This document shows positions 52,330 to 62,733 of a DNA stretch of 64,000 bases, in pieces. The position numbers and the translations under genes are program-made. Every line of letters starts with the position of its first letter. Positions within the stretch are counted from its first letter, which is position 1. Source of the DNA: Mya arenaria (Eukaryota; Mollusca; Bivalvia; Myida; Myidae); assembly GCF_026914265.1 (NCBI RefSeq), contig NC_069129.1, forward strand, positions 13,112,269 to 13,176,268, read 5' to 3'. The notes under the pieces are model-generated. The model was given only the letters and a program-made list of their open reading frames with translations, had not been told where the DNA came from and made no database searches.

Positions 52330-52794
52330 TCTTTTTTGGTCGACCAACGAGCCATGAGAAAGGAAATTTCTGTTTTGTTCTGCGATATAAAAAACGCTTA
52401 GCACGAGATATTTCGTTTGGGAATATCGTTGCTCGTGTGACTTTTATGCAGCTGTACGTGTATTAATGGTATCTGTTCAAGGCGGAACTATTTATTGATA
52501 AACTATTTAATGAAACAATAAACCATTTTATACCGATATTTACCGAGTATTAACGAATGATTCCGAATAAATTTATATCAAGAAAACTCGAGAAAATCAG
52601 TCAGCCAGTCACAGTCAATGTCGAAGTCTTGTTCGGTTACTGATTGTGTATGATTGACTTCGATATACTTTTCTAATTGACGTTGTGTTCATAATTATTG
52701 TCAAGGTTTAGCAGATGAAGGAGCTAATACCAATCCTACAAAATATCACTTAATAGACAATGAATATTAAAAAAATATATGAGTGTGTCTGTTC

Positions 52795-52990
52795 TGTTCC
52801 GACCAGAACTGATATTTCAGGGGTTCATGACTTAGGTTTATCAGATTACCACATTTATGCAATATGGCCCTTTGTTAAGAAAGCACAACTGCTCAAGACG
52901 AAACCAAATATGCATGTCATGATATTCATGGGGTTCTTGACCTTAATTTATAAGATGACCACTGTTTGCCAAAGCTAAATGAACTACAGG
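52795..52990 (+). repeat. Duplicated 3' flank of gene B
   Basis: Matches 43840-44045 (ccgaccagaactgatatttcaggggttca; cagattaccacatttatgca; gttcttgaccttaatttata). Part of the same tandem duplication as the genes. Confidence 0.75.
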
Positions 52991-53874
52991 GTCTGTCGTT
53001 GGAAAGACCTAATAAATTTTTTCCTCTATTCCTCTGTATTGATAGTACAGGTCCCATATATTCATTGGTCAGATATATTACATGATCATTTCATTACAAT
53101 CAAATTTTAAATAGAAACTAACCTTTGAGGAATGGATATATGAATTGCATGCAACATGTCACAATTCCGTGCTGAACAAATATGCCAAATCATTTGAAGA
53201 CCTTTTCAATTAATACACGACAAAGTTACAGAGTTGACACAACCACCTGAATTGCATGTGCATGTATACAGCATTGCCTTATAAAACATAGTCTACATGG
53301 GACCTTGACCTCTAAGATATGGGAATTGCATAAGACACGTAGCCAATATGTGTTCAATCAGCAAATAGGTGATATTGTTTCAAGTAATTCATTCATCCAT
53401 TTATTTCAATATATCCTCCGCAAGGGAGATTTGAACAGAATGTAATACATATGAGCATATTTAAATGTGTAAGAATAAAAAGTTACATCATGCATGAAGT
53501 AGCATGAGAATAATACATACACGTTTACAAGGGTTCAAGTCAAAGGCAATACTATTGACAATGTAGCAGCAATTGTATGACCATATAATATACACATAAT
53601 CATCTAACGCAATATATATGCACAAATGCCATTGTTTCAGCATTTGGAATGGCAAATTAACTAGATTGATCTGAAACGGTATATTGAATTCTCACTTTTG
53701 TGCAGAGTGATTTCAAAAGATGATAAAGCGCAAACAATTTATGTCACAACACATTTTATGAGGATACTAGTCAAATGGCATACCCCTAACCATGATTAAA
53801 GTCTTAGAGTGAAACAAAGGGCAAAGCAATTATGAAATTACATTCCGTTTCGACTTTTAAGTCGTCTACAAGAA

Positions 53875-54355
53875 GTGTGTATATATCACGTGATAAATTG
53901 CGTCATAAATGCTACGTCGGAAGGCAATATTTTTGCTTCGAATGAAGACTTTAAACAGAGATATCTTCACTATTTCTTCACCATTTTAAATGAAACATAG
54001 CGCAGTCTACGCCGTTTACGGAACTCCACCTTCGGTCTTTTACCAGAAATTGATTGAGAGTTTAGTTTCTTAAATCACTTCGACAAACCTATTACAATAC
54101 GGCCCTCTGACGGAGCACTGTCAAAACATTATTTTGGAAACAGGTTTGTCGAAGTGTTTGATAAAACTAATCACCTCATCAAACTTCGGTAATAAACGAA
54201 GGCGGGGCTATTTAAGCGGCATAGACTGTCTTTGTTTTATTTAAAATGGTGTAGTAAAAGAAAAGTTATCTTTGATTTAAGCCTTTATTTTAAGCAGAAT
54301 GTTGCCTTCCGACATAGCATATATGACGTAATTTATCACGTGGTATACACACACT
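53875..54355. mobile_element. MITE with ~145-bp inverted ends
   Basis: The left arm (gtgtgtatatatcacgtgat; gctacgtcggaaggcaatat; caccattttaaat) is an inverted copy of the right arm ending at 54355. The middle contains a smaller inverted pair (ttcgacaaacct / aggtttgtcgaa). No open frame. A solo arm of this family borders the 38-bp minisatellite at 33655. Confidence 0.8.
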
Positions 54356-54792
54356 GACAAGGAAGCCTCCCCAGGTACATGTTGATAACAACATCTGAAA
54401 CGGACACAAAGTCATGTCTTCATCTCCGAAATGGCAGCACGCCTCCTCAATTATCCTCCTCCTCCAGTTTCACCACCTTTATGGCTACTTCCACCCCTCA
54501 TACCCCAACGGTCTGACCCTTAACTTTAATCGGCCTTGTCAAATTATTTTGTTAAAGTATTGTTTAACAAAGTGTTTAGGCTGATGTCTGTCAAGTTATA
54601 TTTAATTTGTGTATTACATAAAAACCCTGATTTTTTACTAAAGCACGTGTGCCTTAGGGCATCGTGGCGCATGAAAGATCGACCACGAAAGGCAAATTCC
54701 ATACTTACGTGATTTATCACTACGCTCTACAATTTGATTGGATGTCCGTTAGCAAAATTGAACAATCAATGTAGTACCAGGACTTATAACAA

Positions 54793-55386
54793 TATATTTA
54801 CACCTCAACTTCCATTCCTTAAATGAACTGCCTTTCGGCAATTGTGTTCACCAATCGATGAACGCAACATCTTCGGATATGTTCCGATCGTAATTCATAG
54901 CATAACAATATACATGAAAGCTATTAATTTTGTTATGGTTGTATTGTGTCTGCAGGTCCCGTAAAATATAGATCAACATTTTTAAAAGTGTTAGTTTATT
55001 ATATTTTTGAAAATATATTGGTACCAGAAGTGTTTTAATTTTACGTTTTAAAGTGATTTCAAGTGGTTGATCTTTTTCCCGCGTTATTGTGACGTCATAT
55101 GAAAAAAATGTTTCCGGTTTTAGTCGGGTCGTTCTATTTACAGAATGGGTAAGGACGGATTACTGAAAGGTTTTCTTAAATGAAATGAAGTTTTTTTTTT
55201 TAACAATTCTTGAATGAAATAATGAACTATTGGTGTAAATATAAGGTATGAATTGCGGGGTTGATTGTGATGAACGCAATTGGGTTGGTCAATGTGTGTG
55301 GTGTCCGAAGGACTCCACGCGTACTTTGACCAACCCAATTGCGTTCATACCCCCGATAATGACATCAACCCCGCAATTCATTCCTT
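54793..55386 (-). mobile_element. Hairpin-bearing element, copy 3 (inverted)
   Basis: Full-length relative of copy 1 in the opposite direction: the small-palindrome end (ttcggcaattgtgttcacca) is at the left, and the large palindrome (55243-55386, 144 bp with one arm about ten bases shorter) is at the right. It lies downstream of coiled-coil gene B. Confidence 0.85.
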
Positions 55387-56404
55387 AGGTTAACTTGTAA
55401 TGAAAATAGTTCTCCTAGCCAGGCAACACTTCTGTATGTTCTTCTATGAAGCATACGAAAAATATACATATCAATAAGTTAATGCCTGTATTGAAGTTTT
55501 CAAAATGTTCAGATCGTGTTGCTTATGAATACAGGCCAGGTCGTGTGTTTTCTTCTAATACCGATGACCAATGCGCTCTTATTAGAGTTCCGTTTGAGTC
55601 AGAGGCACCTCTTCCCATAACCTCCCTGATGAACCACACTATTGTCCAACCTCTAACCGGTTTCCTTCTTTCCAAAGACTATGCACACTGCTAGTGTTAT
55701 CTCTAAACGTCTTTCCACAACCTAGCTAAAATAGTGATTCTAACTCGGGACTCCCCACTATACGTATGTACATCCACGATACCTCATGTAAAATTGAAAG
55801 CAAGTTTCTATAGTATGGGCTACGTAGGTCACGGATATTGACAAAGTAAAACAGTTGTGTATACCACTAACGTTTTCAATATATATGGCTACATAAACAA
55901 CAATGAACTGCTATGTAGAAAATGAACATTTAAACATTTATGTAAACAAAGTGCAATGTACAGTACGTCGCCAGAACCTTGCTTGATAAACTTCACAAAT
56001 TTACATCGTATTCCAAACAAAATCACTTACCGATTATATCATATACTTGCAGGTTCATTATTTCGGCTAAGATCGCTATATGTAGGTCATGATATATTTT
56101 TAACACCACACAAACATCTGCACAAGGGATAACTCACAGCGTTTATAAATTTAGCAAAATAAAAAAAAATATCATGCTAATAAAACATATCGTGAGTTAC
56201 GTTCATATACTTACAATACGCAATTACTTGATAGATGAAATTGCGATGTTGGATGGCGCTGTAATACTGGCGACTATCGGAAATGAACCATGCGCGGTGC
56301 AATACTCATTTACAAATACCTTTTCGATAAACCGTATTCAAAATACTTTAACTTCTTCTTTATCTCTTTTAATGGTGTTTTTCAAATCGATTACTTTTTA
56401 GGAC

Positions 56405-57830
56405 ATTCTGGCTTGAAATTCCAAAACGTGACGTATCAAGTTTAGAAATATCATAATTTTAGAAAAATGTTGACAAAACCGTTCAAAGATATGACACTGA
56501 AGGAAGATGATAGAGGATAATCTACCCACCCAGCGTCGGCGTCGGCGTCTGCGTCGGCGTCGGCGTTCGGTTAAAGTTTAAGGGCAAGTTGGGATTCTCT
56601 TATAACTCCAATACCCTTCATTCAATTAACTTAATACTTCAAACAGTTGTTCAGGGCCATCACGCAATGAGGTTAGATAACTCCATATTTTCCTTTATAC
56701 AAATCCATTAAATTGACTTAATACTTCGCACAATTATTGATGGCCATCTCACAATAAGTCACCTTAAAATGTATCGAATAATTTTAGCAAGGTTTGACAT
56801 ATAATGACCAAACTTGGTATATAAGATTAGTTTATATAGGCCTTTTATGGGATTGTGTTTGAGGCCCCTAGGGTCAAGTTCAATGTCATTATGTCACTAT
56901 TAATATAAAAATGATTGGTATTGAATAGTAAGTAAGGGTCGACATATTGCCCTTACTAAAAGACATATTGCGACCAAACTTGGTATATATGAATAGTTTA
57001 TAAAGACCTTCCACAAGGCTGTGTTTTGGGCCCGAGAGCTATGGTCAAGGTCACTGTTGCTAAAATAGAAATATGGTTAGTACTGAATAACTTAAGCAAG
57101 GGTTGAAATAGTGTGACCAAAATTCGTATATAGGACGAGTATATGGAGACCTTTCATTGGATTGCCTTTTGGCCCCCTAGGGTCAAGGTCACTGTTACGA
57201 ACAATCAATTACCGTTTGGTACTAAATAACTTTAGTTAGGGTTGACATACTGTGACCAAACTTGATATGTAGTAAGAATTTATAGAGGACTTCCATGGGA
57301 TTGTGTTTGGGGCCCCTAGGATCAAGGTCACTTTACTAAAAATAAAAGAAAGCAGTTTAAACTGAATCTCTTTTGCCAATCATTAAAAAAACCATTTTTG
57401 TCACATCGCGGTTCTTGTTTACCTTTTTTTCTAAATTGTGTTTTTGTTATTGCTTTTGACAGGCACGTGCATTTTTAACATCATTATTGTATTTACTTCT
57501 AAGACAAATCGGCGAAGTCGAGCCGCTGTCTTAAGACAGTTCTTGTTTGTACATCTGATACCTTAATGATCTCACAGCAACAATTTCACAATTTGTTACT
57601 TTAAGCATGACAGGATACCATACTTTGCATTAACGATGTCGAATAATAATATCAGTGAGTATTTTATACATCGAGACACGTTACCCAAAAACAGTTTATA
57701 ACAAAACGTACACGTGTAAAGCAGTTTCGAAATGCGTGTAAATATAAATGGTTTCTGTAGTCAATCGTTTGAGTCCTGAGTGCAACGACAAAGAGCTAGC
57801 GCATGTGCCTTGAAACCAAGACTGAAACTA
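56405..57830. repeat. Segment duplicated in the TRIM intron, split by a repeat insertion
   Basis: 56405-56515 (cttgaaattccaaaacgtga) matches 60085-60200, and 57545-57830 (atctcacagcaacaatttcac; gtcaatcgtttgagtcctga; aaagagctagcgcatgtgcc) matches about 60345-60665. In the copy here a ~1 kb interspersed repeat sits in between. Confidence 0.65.
56515..57545. repeat. Interspersed 'ggtcaaggtcactgtt' repeat with a GTCGGC-rich head
   Basis: Starts with a run of cggcgt hexamers (56533-56567), then taaagtttaagggcaagttggg as in the repeat at 4805-5415. About five ~110-bp units follow, with gaccaaacttggtatat, gaccttcca and cccctagggtcaaggtcact. It ends near aagacagttcttgttt. Confidence 0.7.
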
Positions 57831-58353
57831 GTTTGGTTGGTATCAACGGAAACGCTCTAAATCAACTTAGATAATCAGTACATTTTATTTAAATGAATTT
57901 TACCTCTACAACCAAAACACTGTTTTTTAAGGATGTGAAACACATAATTTTAACTTTAACATCAGGAATAATGTAAAAACGTTTTAATATGTCAATAAGA
58001 TTGTATATTCATTAATCTATTTATTGATCATGAAAAAAACAACTAAGCACCAAATACTTATTCCATGTCTATTTATTGCTAAACAAAACTACAAACATCC
58101 GCTTAAGATTTATAAGATATATGTACACATCATTAAACATCAATAGGATTTTTAGCTAATTTACGACATCTGATACAGACACCACACTCGATCATACATT
58201 CTTAATTTTTGATTTACATGAACAACAATGGTCGATCAAACGCGTTTACAACTAAACAATACTGTAAGCTTATGAGGAAAAATAAATGTTATTAAATCTA
58301 CTATTCAGTTGATCAAACATCATAATGAAAATCACGATTGATGTAGAAAACTA

Positions 58354-61300
58354 TCAATTTGCATTAAATATTTTCAGTGAGTCATCATTGTTCATCCCTA
58401 CAACCATGACTTGTGTGTAAGGACAGAAGGCCACGAAGGAGGGCTGGTACATTCTGTCCTTCTGTCCAAATATTTCCACCGAATCACCGTCTTTCTCCTT
58501 CAGCAGCAGCACGTTTTCGCTGCGCCCTCCACACACAAGCAGCTGGTTCGACGCTACCTCCACTACGGAAAGCGGTTTTGTAGGTGCTTGCTTCGATATT
58601 CCCGCAGAATCTGCCCGACTAGTGACAACTGGAAGACGGCGTGTGTATGGTTGTCAGACACGTACAAGGTAGGTGGTGTGGAAGTTGACATAGTCAGGTA
58701 AAGCGGGTATTGAAACATACGATGTCCTTCATATGTTTGAAATGTTCTTATAATTTGACCGTCACATGTCATTACTTCAATACGCGGGTTTCGTGTGTAT
58801 GAAACATATAGTTTGTTCTTGTAAGATGCAATACCACTACAGATTGATAATACTTTAATTTCCTTTCCACACGACAACTGGTCCCCCTTTATAGAAAACA
58901 GCTGAATGACGGACATCAACGGGAGAATGACGGCGGCCTGGTGACAGGGGAGCACACACACGTCACTGGGCCTGCCTGCTAGTTGCAGGCGGGACGTTAC
59001 TGTTCGGGCGGTAATGTCTACCAGTTTGACACAGAAATTGCCCCAGTCAGCCTGTAGGAAGATACCATGAGAGAGTAGAGCGGAGCCGCTTATATTGCAG
59101 GAGTGCTGGTCTTCTGACGTGCTGACGTCAATATCCGCCTCCTCCTTCCATGTCACAGTAGAGAGGTCAGGAACTGGAACTGAAACACAATCAATAACTA
59201 CAGGTATATTATCTTTTCACTTCGATCTTATGAATATAAATGAGCCAACGGTACAAACTCACATTTCACAATTTACAACAAAACTCAGTATAGTTCAGTT
59301 AAAAACAAGAAGGACATCTGGTGCTAAACAGAAAGTATAAATGCATGCATATGTTATGTTTTGGGTTTCTGCTTAGACAAATGTTAAGCTCAATAATTGA
59401 CGTTTGTTTGCATTGATCAATGAAAACTTTAAGCACCCATATATCAGATTCTAATCAGGATCTAAAATGTCCTCGTGAGTATTTTCTTTTTAAAGCAGAA
59501 ACTAGCTATTGTGCTGAATAAAGTTCGACCAGCGTTAACAACAAGTGTGATTAAGTAAGTATATTTTTTTTTAAATAATTCTTTCCCATTTATAACCAAT
59601 ATTCATTGAATTCACCTTTTCATAAATACGTAATAAAATCACAGTTTACTGTTTTCAAAGTTTCAAAAAAGATCTTAGTTATCTTATTGTCATATTTTCG
59701 TTAATATGCTACAACGATTTATAAATTTAACATTAGCCAGTATCAAAATAGAACATACAAATTGGATGCATTATGTGGCATTTATTAGAGTTATATTTTT
59801 GGAAGTTACAACAACGATCGATGATATAGGGGGCGTAACTTCGGGGGCATAACATTTTGACTTGCGCCCCTCCTGCAGAACCGAAATTTATTTGGTTTAA
59901 AAGGTTGGCAGGGGGGTTTGGGGATACTCCTCCAAGAAATTTTGAACAATTTCTAATCCGAAATGGTGCATTTTGGGCGTAATTCATTACTTTTTTATCC
60001 TTTATTGCAATAACAAGTAAACTTGGACGATCGATAGTTTTGTTTACATTTCTATATCTAGGTCAGACAAACAAAGGGTTAACAGAATACTTGAAATTCC
60101 GAAACGTGACTTAGTTATAGAAGTTACGGACGTACTGAGCTACTTAAGAAATATAATCATGTAAAACATCTTGATAAAGCCGTTAAAGATAAAGAGAATA
60201 AATGTTTGTTTCAGAGTAAGATCGTAATATATTTCAGCGAGTTAGCACGGACAGCTATATTTTACGAGTGGGTTCACGAGGCATATTTTTTATCATTACT
60301 AACAAATGATTGGATTCCAATGATATGGCACATTTATTTGTACAGCCGATGCCTTAATGAACTCACAGCATCAATAACGCAATTGGTTATAAATGATGTG
60401 GCATCATGCTTTGCATTCACGACATGGAAGCATAACGTCAGTTAGTAATTTGTACGTTGAGACACGTATCCGAACAAAAAAACTGTAAACAACAAAGCGT
60501 AAGCGTGAACAAATGACTACGTCTGTTGGAAGACAGCCTTGTATTTCACATAAGTATTGTTCATACGACATGCGTGTGGCTATAAATGGCTTATGACTAG
60601 CTCATTTGACTGTCAGTCAATCGTATGAATCTTGAATGAAACGAAAAAGAGCTAGCACCTATGCTCCCTGTGACATATTGTTATATAAAACTATCATTTT
60701 GCACAGAAATACCGATTTGTTTTAATACTGAAAACCAGGTTTGTTAACCAAATTTATTAGGAGGCAATTTTTTTAAGTGAGCTTGTTACTTTGTCTATCA
60801 TAATTTCACTAATAGCCAAGTGGGACAATTTTGAGCTTGACCACCGAATACGACTTTAATGCCATGCTATCAGAAGGATATCTAGATTATTAAATAAAGA
60901 ACATGTTTTGACAATATTATATGCTTTCATATTCGTACCGTCCGTACGAAACTTACCCACAACCAGTGTTCCCAGGCCCATGCTCGATTCCAGCAGACGC
61001 TCCGTGTACGAACGGTATTTACCGGCCTTCATCAAACCAGTCATCTTCTCCTTCTCATCCAGAATCTCCCGTCCTTCTGGGCTCTCCTCGCCACCACGTA
61101 CCGCTGGTTTACAGAGATGTCACTGGAAGACAAATCCGTCCTCATAACATCAAGCCCCGATTTCGTCGACTCACAATTAGCCTTAAATGCAGCCAGCAAG
61201 GTTTCATCTTCGGTCTCCACTTTCCGGATGCTGTCGAGCAACTTCTTTTCGCGGCGGTCAAGGTAGGTATTGATTTCTGCCCGGAACGTTCTCACTCTGA

Positions 61301-61823
61301 TGATATCAACTTTGGACTGGCTTTTGACCACGTCCAAAATAACCTTGACGTTTCTTATAAACACTGATAAAAGATCTTCAGCTTGTTTAATGAAAGGTTC
61401 CAGCTCTCTAAATTCTTTTCCATTGATGAAATCTTTAGCCACGTCAGCGATGTTATCGACTCTACAGTTGCGATGGTCGAGTGCGAAACAGTCAATACAG
61501 CCAAGGTCGCCGTGAGTCCGGCAATAAAACTTCATCATCTCCTTCGGATGGTTTGTACAGTATTCAGTTTCGCCGATGTCTGATTGATTGGTTGGCGGGT
61601 AGAAGGAAGGCATCTGATCTCTGCACAAAATGTTATGGTTCCTGGACACCTTGAACCTCTTATGGGCCTCGATACATGGATCACACATGAACTCCTCGCA
61701 GGTCTGACAGAAGCCCAGGGCTTCAGCACGTTTCCCGCCCTCTTCACACGGCTGACAGAAGACAGTTGTGTCTGCGGAGCCCGTGTCAAGGTCAGGGTCA
61801 CGTCTCTTTCCAGATACCTCCAT
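58354..61823 (-). CDS. TRIM-like protein without RING: B-boxes, coiled coil, beta-propeller tail
   Basis: Two exons: 61823-60957 (start MEVSGKRRDP, donor G/GTAAGT) and 59179-58354, joined in phase. Exon 1 shows a first B-box (FCQPC...GFCQTCEEFMCDPC...HKRF), then a classic B-box 2 (EYCTNHPKEMMKFYCRTHGD, LGCIDCFALDHRNC) and a helical coiled-coil region. Exon 2 has repeated blades (GRPSDVCVLP; GIASYKNKLYVSYT; PPTLYVSDNHTHAVFQLS; NQLLVCGGRSENVLLL) like the NHL-type propellers of invertebrate TRIM proteins. RING-less TRIMs of this kind are numerous in bivalves and often suspected in immunity. Two apparent one-base losses shift the frame, near 61066-61072 (after RRAQKDG) and near 58588-58592 (after EYRSK); coding similarity resumes at once in the next frame. 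It is either a recent pseudogene or affected by sequence errors. The ATG follows a good acceptor (ctatacag), so a non-coding upstream exon is likely. Confidence 0.75.
60085..60665. repeat. TRIM-intron copy of the 56405-57830 duplication
   Basis: Shares cttgaaattccgaaacgtga, aactcacagcatcaataacg, gttgagacacgta and agtcaatcgtatgaatcttga with the downstream copy, but without the inserted repeat. It lies within the single intron of the TRIM-like gene. Confidence 0.65.
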
Positions 61824-62178
61824 CTGTATAGTCGAATTCAATAAAGGACTTAAAAATTAATTGGGGTTTCCAGATTTATTGATACAGATAAACGTGTTCT
61901 TAACTTGGTGTAACAGTGTGCATATTGTGGGAACGGAGCCCAAGATCGTTTGCGGACACTTTTGCGTCGCTTTGAAAGCCTTTTCAGTACTGGTAATAAG
62001 TACCGCTATATACATATCAATAATACAGAGGTTTAACGCAAATTATCTTTTAAGTGAGGGGCATGTTCAGTGCGGAAGAGAATGACGGATTGTTTGGGTA
62101 TTTTTGTATTTTCGAAGGATTTTTCGACATAGTCAGTAGGTCTTTTTAACAGTGTTAATGTAAAATAAATAGGCCTAC

Positions 62179-62221
62179 CCGGAGGCCTGTGGTCCTTCGA
62201 AGACACAAAAGAATCCGCCAT
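62179..62221 (-). other. Possible short first exon upstream of the TRIM-like gene
   Basis: On minus, aaaATGGCGGATTCTTTTGTG begins a 14-codon stretch (MADSFVSSKDHRPP), followed by a possible donor (CCGG/GTAGGC). Joining it to the TRIM acceptor would put it out of frame, so it would have to be a leader, an upstream frame, or part of another gene. Weak. Confidence 0.25.
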
Positions 62222-62518
62222 TTTGTACCGCGCTGAACATGTCCCTGGCTTAAATTTCCGCAAAAGTAGTTCACGTTGGACCCCCTGTTATATGATTACA
62301 TGAATTACAATAAGGGGAATTTCGTTGAAAAACAGTCTCACAATTGCTTATTTTGATCGTTTAATAACGAAAGTAACGCTCAAAGTTTTCATTTCACATT
62401 TAAATTACAAGTAATCTTTCAAATGTGTTTGATACTATAAATACAAGTTTCGCCTGTCGGTAATTCTACAAGTATACAAAGGTAAAGAATACACAAAAGT
62501 TTACCTCGAGATGGACGT

Positions 62519-62733
62519 CCTAACTCGCTCACAATGAAGTAAGAGACAAACTGCACCCGGTCCTAACTCGCTCACAATGAAGTAAGAGACAAACTGCACC
62601 CGGTCCTAACTCGCTCACAATGAAGTAAGAGACAAACTGCACCCGGTCCTAACTCGCTCACAATGAAGTAAGAGACAAACTGCACCAGGTCCTAACTCGC
62701 TCACAATGAAGTAAGAGACAAACTGCACCCGGA
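62519..62733. repeat. 43-bp tandem repeat, five almost identical copies
   Basis: Unit cctaactcgctcacaatgaa, then gtaagagacaaactgcacccggt; copies start at 62519, 62562, 62605, 62648 and 62691. Only a single c-to-a change was noticed between copies, so the array is young or recently homogenised. Confidence 0.97.

Larger units (their letters stand above)
52330..58353. other. Gene-poor spacer with repeats
   Basis: Contains the duplicated 3' flank of gene B (52795-52990), a MITE (53875-54355), an inverted copy of the hairpin element (54793-55386), an interspersed repeat (56515-57545) and blocks duplicated in the TRIM intron (56405-56515, 57545-57830). 53050-53870 and 55390-56400 contain nothing identifiable; the open frames there look random. 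Confidence 0.6.

Noticed and set aside
52004-52404. Minus-strand hydrophobic open frames over the last exon of coiled-coil gene B (also 43256-43531 over gene A)
   Set aside because: They are the complement of a lysine/glutamate-rich coiled coil, which yields phenylalanine/leucine/serine-rich antisense frames; the plus-strand exons have matching splice sites and a paralogue.
55446-55694. 82-codon plus-strand open frame after the hairpin element
   Set aside because: No recognisable motif, no splice partners, and composition like the surrounding spacer.
60921-61844. Plus-strand open frames opposite TRIM exon 1
   Set aside because: They are antisense to a clear B-box/coiled-coil exon and carry no domain of their own.
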